Part shown: one piece after another, positions 17,502 to 26,573 of the stretch | Numbering within the stretch: position 1 is the first letter of the stretch | Layout: every line of letters starts with the position of its first letter | From: Fuerstiella sp. | GTDB lineage: Bacteria; Planctomycetota; Planctomycetia; Planctomycetales; Planctomycetaceae | Length of the DNA stretch: 64,000 bases | Assembly (NCBI GenBank): GCA_022447225.1 | Contig: JAKVAZ010000009.1 | Coordinates: 62,001 to 126,000 of the forward strand | Direction: 5' to 3' | Made by a program: the position numbers and the translations under genes | Notes under the pieces: generated by a model | Seen by the model: the letters and a program-made list of their open reading frames with translations, nothing else | What the model was told of the DNA's origin: nothing | Databases searched by the model: none

Positions 17502-20063
17502 TCACAGCCACCTGCCTGTCACACTGTTTGGATTGTCATGCAGCGATTCCGGTGTCCCCTCGGCTACAACAGTCCCGCCCTGAGAGGCCGCGCCTGGTCC
17601 CATGTCAATGATCCAGTCGGCAGCACGAATAACCTGAATGTTGTGCTCGATCACGATGGCAGAATGACCGCAATCCACAAGTCCTCGAAGAATGTTCAAC
17701 AGGCGTTCCACATCGGACTCGTGCAAACCGCGTGTGGGTTCGTCCAAAATGCACAATGTTTTGCGGTCAACCGATTCGTGTAATTCAGCCGCCAGACGCA
17801 CACGCTGTGCTTCTCCCCCGGAATAGGTGGCCGTCGGCTGCCCCAACGTCAGGTAACCCAGGCCAACCTGCTGAAACGGAACAAGTCGCCGAACAACTGA
17901 ATTGATTTCACTGAATACATGCAGTGCCTGGTCAACACGCAGGTTCAGTACGTCATGGACTGTAAGACCGCCAAACTGAACATGAAGAACTTCACTGCCG
18001 AATCGCCGCCCGTGACACTCCGGACACGGCACCTCCGCGTCCGGGAGCAGGCTCATTCGGAATTCCTGAATTCCCGTTCCTTTGCAGAGCGTACAGCGTC
18101 CGCTGCCGGTGTTGAAGCTGAACTGTCCAGCAGCCAGTCCGCGTGAACGTGCTTCTCTGGTCCGGGCAAACAGTTTACGCACTTCATTCCAGACGCCGCA
18201 GTGAGTAGCCAGACAACTTCGGCGATTTCGACCCACCGGACGACTGTCAACGAAGATAACGCGTTCCACGTTTTCCAGTCCCTCAATATCCCGACATTCC
18301 ACATCCGCCAGCGTGGTCTTTATCTGCCTCAGAGAATCGCACGAAGCCCGCACGAGCGGATAAACTGTATCCTTAATGAGACTACTCTTGCCCGAACCGC
18401 TGACTCCGGTGACACAGACGAAACGATTCAGCGGAATCGATACCGTCACATCCTGTAGATTGTGAGTACGCGCTCCGCGGACGGTCACATTATCCTCGGG
18501 CGTGTTGCCGACGGCTGACTCAACCGGTGAGACACGTTTGAACGGATCATTCAGCATACGATCGGTCGGCGTAGCACCAGACCGTGCCGCAGGTGGTCCC
18601 GAATACAACAGCTGACCGCCTTCGGCGCCGGCACCGGGACCGATCTCAATTAGATGATCTGCGCCGCTAATCACCTCGGGATCGTGTTCCACAACTACCA
18701 ATGTTGCACCCGCGTCGCGCAGTTCGAACAGGATGTTCAGCAGTTGCTGTGTATCCTGAGGGTGCAGACCGCTGGTGGGTTCATCCAGCAGATAGCAGGC
18801 ACCGTGGATGTTTGTGGCCAGACAGCCGGCGAGACGGCAACGCTGATACTCTCCACCGGAAAGGGACTGCGTCGACCGATTCAACGTCAAATACTTCAGA
18901 CCTGTCCGTGCCAGGCCTGCCAACCGTCGCGACAGATCCGGAAGAATGCGCAGTGCGGCCGCCCGTGATTCCGATCGAATCGTGAATCCTTCCGGTGGTG
19001 ACTGCTCCGATTCCATCAAAGAACCCTGCCACTGCTGAACCACACTTTGTGCACGACTCACTGACAGGGCTGTGAAGTCCGGAAGAGTCATATCACCAAA
19101 ACAGACTCCCGACGCCAGCCTCTGAAGCCTGGTCCCCCCGCACGCCGCACATATTTTCTTTCGGAATACGGTGATGTCTTCGGAATCATCTGCGACTCCT
19201 TCCACCCCCAGTCCTTCACATCGCGAACAGGCTCCCCGTCCGGAACTAAAACTGAAGATCCCGGGATCCGGTTCCGGATAACCGACGCCGCATTCAGGAC
19301 ATTCGTGGCGAGTATTGAAACAATGATCATGCCATTCTCCGTCCCGCTGAACACTGACAATACAGGCACCACCACTTTCACGTATCGCCAGTGAAATCGA
19401 CTCATGCAGACGTGACTTCACACCGTCTTTCAGAATCAGACGATCAATCACGGCATCCACACTGTGTTTTTGCGATGCATCCAGATCAGTAACATCTCCC
19501 AGGTCAAATAATTCCCCATCGATACGAACCCGCACCAGTCCGTGTCGTGCCACACGCTCCAGCACCTGCTGATGACTTCCCCGACAATCATGCACCAGGG
19601 GCGCAAGCAGCATAAACCGGGTTCGGTCCGGATAACGCATGACCTGACACACAATCTCATCGATGGTGCGGCACTGCACCGGGCGATGACAGGTTGTACA
19701 GTGAACGACACCACAGCGGGCATAAAGCAGTCGCAGGTAGTCGTAGATTTCGGTGGTCACCGCAACCGTGCTTCGAGCCGGCACCAGACTGACCCGCTGG
19801 TCGACACTCACCGTCGGGGGCATACCGCTCACTTCATCCACGTCGGGACGCCTGATGGCCCGTATCACCTGATGTGACGGAATCGACACACTTTCCAGAT
19901 ACCGGCGCTGACCTTCAGCAAACATCGTATCATGAGCCAAAGAACTCTTGCCTGAACCACTCAACCCTGTAATCACAGTCATCTGCCGAAGCGGAATGTC
20001 CACATCGATACACCTGAGATTATGAGTGCGTGCCCCGCGTATTCGAATAGAGTTCGGCTGCAT
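17502..20063 (-). CDS. uvrA: Excinuclease ABC subunit A-like protein, shortened
   Basis: The 853-residue protein has the full UvrA order: first ABC module with GLSGSGKSSLAHDT, a UvrB-binding-type region, a zinc module around CPECGVGYPEPDPGIFSF and CSRC, the signature SLSGGEYQRCRLA with LLDEPTSGLHPQD, then the second module with GVSGSGKSSLIKDT, a second zinc module (CTLCKGTG...CPECHGRRFG) and TYSGGEAQRVRLA with ILDEPTRGLHESD. UvrA recognises bulky DNA damage and loads UvrB. It is about 90-100 residues shorter than standard UvrA: the segment between GLGVEGVADD and KKICAACGGTRL in the first half is much reduced. This may be a UvrA paralogue rather than the housekeeping copy. The gene is monocistronic and converges with the pseudouridine synthase gene. 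Confidence 0.9.
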   Translation of the reverse strand: MQPNSIRIRGARTHNLRCIDVDIPLRQMTVITGLSGSGKSSLAHDTMFAEGQRRYLESVSIPSHQVIRAIRRPDVDEVSGMPPTVSVDQRVSLVPARSTVAVTTEIYDYLRLLYARCGVVHCTTCHRPVQCRTIDEIVCQVMRYPDRTRFMLLAPLVHDCRGSHQQVLERVARHGLVRVRIDGELFDLGDVTDLDASQKHSVDAVIDRLILKDGVKSRLHESISLAIRESGGACIVSVQRDGEWHDHCFNTRHECPECGVGYPEPDPGIFSFSSGRGACSRCEGLGVEGVADDSEDITVFRKKICAACGGTRLQRLASGVCFGDMTLPDFTALSVSRAQSVVQQWQGSLMESEQSPPEGFTIRSESRAAALRILPDLSRRLAGLARTGLKYLTLNRSTQSLSGGEYQRCRLAGCLATNIHGACYLLDEPTSGLHPQDTQQLLNILFELRDAGATLVVVEHDPEVISGADHLIEIGPGAGAEGGQLLYSGPPAARSGATPTDRMLNDPFKRVSPVESAVGNTPEDNVTVRGARTHNLQDVTVSIPLNRFVCVTGVSGSGKSSLIKDTVYPLVRASCDSLRQIKTTLADVECRDIEGLENVERVIFVDSRPVGRNRRSCLATHCGVWNEVRKLFARTREARSRGLAAGQFSFNTGSGRCTLCKGTGIQEFRMSLLPDAEVPCPECHGRRFGSEVLHVQFGGLTVHDVLNLRVDQALHVFSEINSVVRRLVPFQQVGLGYLTLGQPTATYSGGEAQRVRLAAELHESVDRKTLCILDEPTRGLHESDVERLLNILRGLVDCGHSAIVIEHNIQVIRAADWIIDMGPGAASQGGTVVAEGTPESLHDNPNSVTGRWL

Positions 20064-20149
20064 GATCTGACTACTGTACTTCTTGACTCAACTCGGACGA
20101 ACCACGTCCTGCAACTGAAACAATTCACGCCCACTGCCTTGTGATTCTG

Positions 20150-21082
20150 TTATGACCTGCAGGAGGTATGATCGCGTGCCGGAATTTTGACAAATGACTT
20201 CCTGTTGAGTACGGTTTCACCGTTAAAACGGTAAGCACACAACATCCCCTGTTTCGCCACACTGAGATCAACACAAGCCAGATTGGGCCGCATGATCAAC
20301 TGGTCATCATTCCGCAGCCAGTAGTGTCCGATGAACAGAGGCGGCGCATCCGACGAATACGGAACTGATGCAGCCACATTCGGAACCGGCACGTCGCGCA
20401 GCCCGGGCACGTCCGGAAATATATAACTTCCCAGACTGTGCTCATCAGGGGAATCGAACCAGCGAACACGAACACGACGGCGCGCATGACCTTCTCTGTC
20501 AGTGACCGTCATACTGCCGGGAAGCAGCACTTCAGGCCCTTTAAGTACGCGCTCAATCGCCTTGCCAAAAGGGTGCATCGGATCGACAGCCTCTGCCACA
20601 AACGCAGCGTTGAAGCGGTCTCCTGCAGGCTGAGCATTTTCCAGAATTGCAATCTGGCTCATATCCCAGCAGGCATGAACAACCCGAACATCACCCAGAT
20701 CAATGGCTATTGGCAGTTCGCGGAACCAATCCAGAATCTCGCTGAGTTCCTGATCACTAAACTGCTCCAGTGTTGCCTGATGCTGCTTTGTGTTGCGAAT
20801 ACTGTGAGCCCGACACCATCGACCAGGCTGATACGGATGGGGTGTGTGATAAGCGATCGCATTAAACTCGTGATTGCCCATGACCGCACAGGCCGACTCA
20901 TGTCCGACCATATTACGGATGATCTTGACGGTGTCGCGAATCTGCGGACCACGATCAATCAGGTCACCGCAAAACACGGCGCGACGTGTCTGATGACGAA
21001 AACATCCGCGAGTCTCCGTATAACCAAGCATTTCCAGCAGTTGTACCAGTTCGTCTGCGTAGCCGTGGATGTCACCAATCAC
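20150..21082 (-). CDS. Metallophosphatase (calcineurin-like)
   Basis: This is a 310-residue (or 313-residue) metallophosphoesterase of the Ser/Thr phosphatase/diadenosine tetraphosphatase type, with all metal motifs present: IGDIHGYADEL, FCGDLIDRGP, VMGNHEFNAIAYH, VVHACWD and the late FIGHYWL. It would hydrolyse a phosphoester in the cytosol; the substrate is unknown. The only standard start that fits is the GTG at 21082, but that removes the conserved Tyr-Asp before VIGDIHG, and the ribosome binding site (AAAGAGG) lies 17 nt upstream of it. The same site lies 8 nt upstream of an ATC codon at 21091, which would give a normal family N-terminus. An upstream in-frame TAA excludes a longer form. 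Not in an obvious operon. Confidence 0.88.
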   Translation of the reverse strand: MIGDIHGYADELVQLLEMLGYTETRGCFRHQTRRAVFCGDLIDRGPQIRDTVKIIRNMVGHESACAVMGNHEFNAIAYHTPHPYQPGRWCRAHSIRNTKQHQATLEQFSDQELSEILDWFRELPIAIDLGDVRVVHACWDMSQIAILENAQPAGDRFNAAFVAEAVDPMHPFGKAIERVLKGPEVLLPGSMTVTDREGHARRRVRVRWFDSPDEHSLGSYIFPDVPGLRDVPVPNVAASVPYSSDAPPLFIGHYWLRNDDQLIMRPNLACVDLSVAKQGMLCAYRFNGETVLNRKSFVKIPARDHTSCRS

Positions 21083-21239
21083 GTCGTAGATAGCAGATAC
21101 CTCTTTACAGCTGTCAGCGTCTTAATTCATTTTCCGAAGAACCATCAACAAAACGGCACAGAACCGATCCGGTTCACGGTGCGGAAGCAGCCACGCACAT
21201 TTGCTGCTGCAGCTGAATCCTCTGCCTGCACATGTCGGA

Positions 21240-23738
21240 CTATTCCGTCAGAATCGGATCCAGTTCAATCACAGGTATCCGCAATCCGTCATCCGGAGAT
21301 GACTCCGCTATCGTCAAAAACCGTGCCACCGCACGTTCATACGACTTTTTCGCAGTCGGACGTTCGGCAGACGCAATGAATCGTTGCCGGTTGTGCCAAA
21401 GCAATTCTGTTGCCCTGGCACACCATAATGCACTCGCCCGTGATGCCCGAACGGACTGTTCGCCGACCACAACGGTCACGGGATTCGTGTGCAGCTGAGG
21501 AAACTGGCGCAAGGCAATCCAGCTGCTGACATCGACCGGTACAGAAAACTGTAAATCATGAGGTTCACCGTCCGCCGGCACGGCTGCATGAGACACAACT
21601 GTCCCGTTGACCACAATTTCCACGTTCCGGTCTCCGCCGTTAACCCAGTCACTGTTTCGCTCCGCATGCAGAACTCTTGTATCACCCACAACTTCCCTTG
21701 CCGTGTCAAATGCATGTGTTCCATAAGCAACCGCTCGCGGCACCGTGGGAGCAAACGCCACTGTTGCAGAAACTGACACGACTCCGCCCGTTTTCAGGCT
21801 GACCGGAACAGTTCCTGGAGCTGTACCGTTGACTTCGAAGTGAACCGCGTGTGCAAATCCGTCTGAAACGTAGGATCTGCCGTCGGCAATTCCCCGACAC
21901 CACTCCGGAAAGCTGACTTTCGGAGTTTGTCCAAGATCGACATACACTCGCCCCTGTCCGACTCGTCGACTGCTCATACAGGGAAAATCAGTTTCGCCGC
22001 TAAGCTTCAGTGGAAAACCGCAGTTGAGAAGGTGATACCAGGGATTCCATTCTCCGATTCGAGGTGTATCCATCGCACTAATAAAATCGCAGACACCTTC
22101 GGCTGTGCTGACAAAAATTTCCATCGCTCCCCCGCCATCCATTGCCGGAATGACTGTATTTGGAAGTTCTCCGGCTGCCTGTTTCGCACTGCGTACGAGT
22201 TCGCGATGTGTCAGAACACCCGAATCATCCGTATCAACCTCACGGAAATCATCGGGCAGTAACTGTCCGCGACACTCTCTGAACGCCAGTGTTCCGTCCT
22301 GATCATCGTCCAGCATGTCAAACAGCCAGTCTGCTGCAGATTCAGGCACAACGCGCAGTGATGAATGCGGGTAGCCCGTTACGCCACCCTGCTCGCGTGT
22401 CCAGCGAAGTACGGGGACCGTCCATGTTGGCCATCCACGAGTGCTGGTACCTTCCGACCCGGGATAGGTCTGGTTGCTGAGATTCAACAGGCAGACATGT
22501 CCCAGAGCTGCCGACCCGAATCCACTGACCTCCAGATCATATTTCAGCAGCGTAAGATCTTCACTGACATCTGCGGCGAGAGGTGAAAAATACTGACGCT
22601 GATGGTCGAAGCATGGCCCCCAGGTGAGGACGCATCCCACGTTAAGCCCCTCCCCCTTGACCTGAGCAAACATATCCTGCGGTGTCACCCCCTCCGTGGG
22701 GTTCGTGTAGTGCGAACAGCCGGCACCATGAATGTGATGATCCCCGCTGAAGAAACCGTACTCAGCGGGGTTGATCCAGCGTTCAAGCTGCACCAGTATC
22801 TCATGATTTTCAGCCACCGGAATCGAGACAGCTTGCCGCTGTCGCAGGTACTCAGGACCTCGACTGGAAGTCAAAACCAGATCGCCCGGAGGTAGAAACA
22901 CGGTGTCGCCATCAGCTCGGTAGATCTGAGGCTGAAAAAAGAAATCCGGAGCAAGTCGTTTTGCCTGCGGTGGGTAAATTCCTCCCGCGGAATCACGAAA
23001 CTCCAGCCTTGCTGTTGTTGGACGCCCGTCAAAATCCCGAATGCGCATCACCGTCGGAACAGCCTGAGCCGTGCTGAACAGAACCGGAACCTCACTGCGA
23101 AACCCGAGATCCTGCGTTCCCTGGCCGATATCAAACGCGACAGTTGCTTCGTGCGTGCCCGCCTGACTGCTTGAAACCAACGCAATCTGATATTCCGACC
23201 GGTGGCCACTGAGACGTGATGACATCGGGGAACGATCCATCATTTCAACACTCAGAAACCGACGCTGACTTTCGACGTTCTCATTCTCCTGCAGTTCCTC
23301 CTGAACCTGTCGTTTAAGAGACCCGAGCGACGTCCCCGCATAGACAGGTCCCGCCTGCGGACTTGAAATTCGAAGTTTGCGGGTAACGGTTGCATCATTC
23401 GTGATCCGTACCAGAAACGGCATAAAACCGAACTGCTGAAGTTTCGGATCAGCAACTCCGCGCACGGTCCTCACCCGGAGTTCCGGATTGATCGTCACTT
23501 CAAACAGAGTCAGCGGCTTCAATAATTCATGAATCCTCGTCCCATCCTCAGCCACAATCGCCGCCTGCAGCGCAACTGTGGTTTCTTTCGGAAGCGGTGA
23601 CCCCAGGCTTCGCATGCCCAATATCAGACGCTTTGCATTCGCTGCGAGCGGCTGATCTGCCACAGCATTGCCGCACACAACAGCCGCGCACAACGCCAGG
23701 CACAGAACACTTCTTCGCTTGTTTTGGACATGGTTCAT
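21240..23738 (-). CDS. CehA/McbA family metallohydrolase with EF-hand insertion, exported
   Basis: The 832-residue protein starts with a signal peptide (RRSVLCLALCAAVVCGNAVA) and, after about 300 residues of beta-rich sequence, enters a PHP-superfamily domain at FFSGDHHIHGAG (His residues 334, 335 and 337), the form seen in CehA/McbA carbamate and ester hydrolases. Two consecutive EF-hand loops interrupt it: DDDQDGTLAFRE (residues 477-488) and DTDDSGVLTHRE (502-513), each with canonical Ca2+ ligands at positions 1, 3, 5 and 12. The protein is probably periplasmic. It is the last gene of a tight operon: its ATG overlaps the stop of the ExbD-like gene by 4 bp. The hydrolysed substrate is unknown; such proteins are common in planctomycetes. 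Confidence 0.85.
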   Translation of the reverse strand: MNHVQNKRRSVLCLALCAAVVCGNAVADQPLAANAKRLILGMRSLGSPLPKETTVALQAAIVAEDGTRIHELLKPLTLFEVTINPELRVRTVRGVADPKLQQFGFMPFLVRITNDATVTRKLRISSPQAGPVYAGTSLGSLKRQVQEELQENENVESQRRFLSVEMMDRSPMSSRLSGHRSEYQIALVSSSQAGTHEATVAFDIGQGTQDLGFRSEVPVLFSTAQAVPTVMRIRDFDGRPTTARLEFRDSAGGIYPPQAKRLAPDFFFQPQIYRADGDTVFLPPGDLVLTSSRGPEYLRQRQAVSIPVAENHEILVQLERWINPAEYGFFSGDHHIHGAGCSHYTNPTEGVTPQDMFAQVKGEGLNVGCVLTWGPCFDHQRQYFSPLAADVSEDLTLLKYDLEVSGFGSAALGHVCLLNLSNQTYPGSEGTSTRGWPTWTVPVLRWTREQGGVTGYPHSSLRVVPESAADWLFDMLDDDQDGTLAFRECRGQLLPDDFREVDTDDSGVLTHRELVRSAKQAAGELPNTVIPAMDGGGAMEIFVSTAEGVCDFISAMDTPRIGEWNPWYHLLNCGFPLKLSGETDFPCMSSRRVGQGRVYVDLGQTPKVSFPEWCRGIADGRSYVSDGFAHAVHFEVNGTAPGTVPVSLKTGGVVSVSATVAFAPTVPRAVAYGTHAFDTAREVVGDTRVLHAERNSDWVNGGDRNVEIVVNGTVVSHAAVPADGEPHDLQFSVPVDVSSWIALRQFPQLHTNPVTVVVGEQSVRASRASALWCARATELLWHNRQRFIASAERPTAKKSYERAVARFLTIAESSPDDGLRIPVIELDPILTE

Positions 23739-24559
23739 GGCTCGTGGCTCAATACGGCTTCTGCATCGCGGGTTTCACCCGAATGAATGACCGGACCATC
23801 CGGACGAAAACCTATCAAAGAATAATCGTACCATCGTGTCCCGCCGGCACCATCGCGGAGTTTCTGAACGGCCACCGGAAGTCCATTTACGGCACTTCGG
23901 CGAAACCCGGCCTGCGTATCCGCGTACGTCATGAGAATCAACGTCAGAGGACGCGGCTCCTCAAACGCGTTGCTGGCTTCGAAACACTGACTCGCAAACT
24001 CGTCGGAGGATTCGAATGAAAATCGCTGCGCCACAGCTCCGTCGGTGAACAGTGCCTGACCGTTGTCCAGCAGGTGCAGTTCCCACACGGATACGTGCTT
24101 TCGCATTTCATCGTATCCCACAACAAACCGGAACAATTCGGAGCTTCGCGAGTTCAGCAGTTTCTTCAGATGATTTGCGGCCTGAAACACGCGATCAGCG
24201 TCTCCGGACCGCCCTGTCACCTGTAACCTGAGAACTTCGTCCATCATTCGGGCAGGCAGATCAAATGTTTCTGACAGCACGATTCCGGCCTGTTGGTGCT
24301 GATCGATAATGCTCTGCAACTGCTCTAAATCTCGCCGGCGCCCCGCTTCGAGGGCTTTGATGGACGACGCGTGGGTCGATTCCAGTTCCTGTCGACGTTG
24401 TCGATACTCTTTCTCCATTTGGGCCATTTGATCATCGATCCGGGATTCACCGGACTGTGCTGCCTGCTGAACTTCCATGTATTGAGCAAATATCACGATC
24501 AAAAGCAGATCGAGCAGTGGAGTCAACTGAAACGTAAGTCGCCTTGGAATTCCCATCAC
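23735..24559 (-). CDS. ExbD/TolR-like protein with coiled coil
   Basis: The 274-residue protein has a short cytoplasmic start and one membrane helix (LTFQLTPLLDLLLIVIFAQY, residues 8-27) containing the ExbD-type TPLLD aspartate used for proton coupling. It is followed by a charged coiled coil (about residues 40-95, rich in Glu, Gln and Arg) and a C-terminal soluble domain of about 170 residues that is larger than that of ExbD or TolR and not recognised. It should be inner-membrane anchored with most mass in the periplasm, partnering the ExbB-like protein encoded just upstream. It overlaps both neighbours by 4 bp, which argues for fixed stoichiometry and coupled translation. Confidence 0.82.
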   Translation of the reverse strand: MMGIPRRLTFQLTPLLDLLLIVIFAQYMEVQQAAQSGESRIDDQMAQMEKEYRQRRQELESTHASSIKALEAGRRRDLEQLQSIIDQHQQAGIVLSETFDLPARMMDEVLRLQVTGRSGDADRVFQAANHLKKLLNSRSSELFRFVVGYDEMRKHVSVWELHLLDNGQALFTDGAVAQRFSFESSDEFASQCFEASNAFEEPRPLTLILMTYADTQAGFRRSAVNGLPVAVQKLRDGAGGTRWYDYSLIGFRPDGPVIHSGETRDAEAVLSHEP

Positions 24560-25284
24560 TCAGGTTCCTGCTCAGCACAGTGAACATCTTCCGAACGGCT
24601 GCCCACCATGGCAAGTTCCCGTTTGGCTCCGGCGACGATGTCACGTACATGACTCCGAATTTGCGTCAATCGTTCGAACCGTGTTTCCAGTATGCTGTTA
24701 ACGAACATGAGCACGATCGCTGCAGACAGTCCGCAAAACGTAGACCAAATCGCATCTCCGAACCGTGACACAATGCCCGACATTGTTTCGGAGATATCTG
24801 CTGTTTCGGGACTCTGCAGTGCGGCTCCAATGGCCAGAATCGTTCCGAGAACTCCGGCCAGAGGATAAGCCTCGATCATTGTCCGTGTCACATTTCCGGC
24901 AGTTTCGAACGACAGGGATTCCAGATAACTGCGGCGTTCATCAAGAATGTGCATTCTCTGAAGACACGTCCGACGGTCCTTGTCCCGAGACGGATCATTA
25001 ATAACATCGTTAACGTCGGCCACAAACGCATCGATTTGATTGATCAGTGGCGATGTCCTTCCCAGTACACTGCGGTGCTGCAGCCCTCGGGTAAAATCAT
25101 CCAGACATCCGGCAATACCTTTAAGATCCCGACGATACCAGACCCACAACACCATGTACGCACACAGATGGAGCGCAGCAGCACACAGAATAATGAGGAC
25201 CATGAACCCGGATAGAGACTCCAGCAGCGGTAGCAGTTTCGTGAAATCGATGTTCATCCATCCGGCCTGATCGAAAGCTGTCAC
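24556..25284 (-). CDS. MotA/TolQ/ExbB-type proton channel protein
   Basis: The 242-residue protein has three membrane helices in the ExbB/TolQ pattern: LSGFMVLIILCAAALHLCAY (about 23-45), YPLAGVLGTILAIGAAL (about 139-155) and IWSTFCGLSAAIVLMFVNS (about 175-195), with a long cytoplasmic loop between the first two. The GVLGTILAIG and GLSAAIV stretches are the family's pore-forming motifs. Together with the ExbD-like product it should form a proton-motive-force-driven complex in the inner membrane. Its usual partners TonB, TolA or flagellar stator parts are not encoded nearby; the third operon member is instead an exported metallohydrolase. The stop overlaps the ExbD-like start by 4 bp. Confidence 0.85.
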   Translation of the reverse strand: MTAFDQAGWMNIDFTKLLPLLESLSGFMVLIILCAAALHLCAYMVLWVWYRRDLKGIAGCLDDFTRGLQHRSVLGRTSPLINQIDAFVADVNDVINDPSRDKDRRTCLQRMHILDERRSYLESLSFETAGNVTRTMIEAYPLAGVLGTILAIGAALQSPETADISETMSGIVSRFGDAIWSTFCGLSAAIVLMFVNSILETRFERLTQIRSHVRDIVAGAKRELAMVGSRSEDVHCAEQEPE

Positions 25285-25352
25285 GATGCCGACAATGAAC
25301 CTTAATGGGAATCATGCGATCTCGTCCAGTGCGCCGGGGTACTGAACGTCTG

Positions 25353-26258
25353 CTACCGTCGATCGTAGAGTTCGTCTCGGCGATCGGGATCATCCAGAGT
25401 TCCCTCACTCACATATCCCAGGCGTTCTTGATTCATACGAGCAGCCTGGTCCGGATTGATAAAATTCGGCCCGGGAACATCGATCGTGGACATATATCCA
25501 AATGACCTGACGCTTCCATCCATAAAGGCAACATTTGCACTGTCACTGTGTCGAAAATGGACATTTGGAAAATTATTGGAAGGAGGCTCAAGCAGCCAGG
25601 TTTCTTCGAAACTGAATGTGGGGGGAGTCAGAGTAACCGTCTTAACCTGAGCGGCATCGGCGAAGGCAATTGTCTGAGACATTGAGCTCAGATCCCGAAA
25701 CCGGCGAGTGAGCCGTTCTGAACTGGGTACGGGGATATACGTTGGCGGCGGATAATCAATTCCACTGGACCGAGACAGGAAATAGCCGTTGTAGCCAAAC
25801 CCGGAAACCGGACGTCCATAAGCTACGTTATCCATCTGTGCCGGACCAAAATTTGGACACTGAAAAGCCTGCCAGTTGGTTTCCATGTAAGGAGCCAGTG
25901 GCCCCTCCGAAAAATTAAGCTGTTGAAACGGGTCGGGTTCGTCGTAGTCAAGGACCCCAAACCAAAAACGGGATGTTCCTCTGCTTCCGGAAAATGTATT
26001 CAAAAAGCTCAGACGTGTCTGATCTTCCACAACATAGGGTATGAAGTTTTCCTGGTAGACTTCTGCGTAATTGTGAAGTGCCAAAGTCATTTGTTTCAAC
26101 CGGCTGCGGCACTGGGTTCGACGTGCCGCTTCACGGGCCTGTTGAACGGCCGGCAGCATCAGACTGATCAGTATGCCGATAACAGCCATGACAACGAGTA
26201 CTTCCACCAGTGTAAATGCTGGGCGACGGACTGATATTCCGGTAAATCGCTGTACCAT
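25353..26258 (-). CDS. DUF1559 family protein with type IV prepilin leader
   Basis: This belongs to the large planctomycete DUF1559 family. I start it at the ATG at 26258 ([20 protein letters not shown]), because the conserved prepilin signal begins there; the frame extends 25 residues further upstream. The leader [20 protein letters not shown] carries the conserved Glu at +5 of the mature part, so a prepilin peptidase may process it and it may enter a pseudopilus. The DUF1559 body follows with [32 protein letters not shown] and the C-terminal [20 protein letters not shown] motif. The product is about 300 residues. It lies 68 bp upstream of the ExbB/ExbD/hydrolase operon on the same strand and could share its transcript. 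The role of DUF1559 proteins is unknown. Confidence 0.88.
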   Translation of the reverse strand: MVQRFTGISVRRPAFTLVEVLVVMAVIGILISLMLPAVQQAREAARRTQCRSRLKQMTLALHNYAEVYQENFIPYVVEDQTRLSFLNTFSGSRGTSRFWFGVLDYDEPDPFQQLNFSEGPLAPYMETNWQAFQCPNFGPAQMDNVAYGRPVSGFGYNGYFLSRSSGIDYPPPTYIPVPSSERLTRRFRDLSSMSQTIAFADAAQVKTVTLTPPTFSFEETWLLEPPSNNFPNVHFRHSDSANVAFMDGSVRSFGYMSTIDVPGPNFINPDQAARMNQERLGYVSEGTLDDPDRRDELYDRR

Positions 26259-26573
26259 AAATCTGGACCTGTTCAACACCTTCACCTGAAACTTAACAAC
26301 GCCCCGATACACTTCGTCGCCACCATGGCCCAACGTCCGAGTTTAAACATCTGACGCAGCAGATCGTCAGCTAAGTAAAAATCCGCGGGGGGAGAGGGGG
26401 GGGGTAAGAATGCCAGTCCCGCAACAGCACATCGGACGTGTTTACGGCGCAGCCTACCTGTCGCGAATCCGTTTGCAATGAGCTTCTGGTTTTGATTCAG
26501 AGATTTCGCACCATAGAATTGCAGCCTGTCGTAAGCACCCTGTTTCAAATCCGCCAACATATTTGACACACTC
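26259..26573. other. Divergent intergenic region before argB
   Basis: This region separates the minus-strand DUF1559 gene from plus-strand argB. Its one striking element is a run of guanines at 26387-26404. No promoter could be picked with confidence. An open frame on the minus strand reads across this gap into argB but shows no motif and is not supported. Confidence 0.4.
26387..26404 (+). repeat. Guanine tract (G6-AGA-G9)
   Basis: Six guanines, AGA and nine guanines follow each other within 18 bp on the plus strand, about 170 bp upstream of the argB start. The tract is unlike the mixed composition of the surrounding sequence. It may form a G-quadruplex between strands or alternative registers, or may simply be a slippage-prone homopolymer. 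Confidence 0.7.

Noticed and set aside
20445-20470. Another T-arm-like word (GGGAATCGAACC).
   Set aside because: It is within the metallophosphatase gene and lacks the rest of a tRNA.
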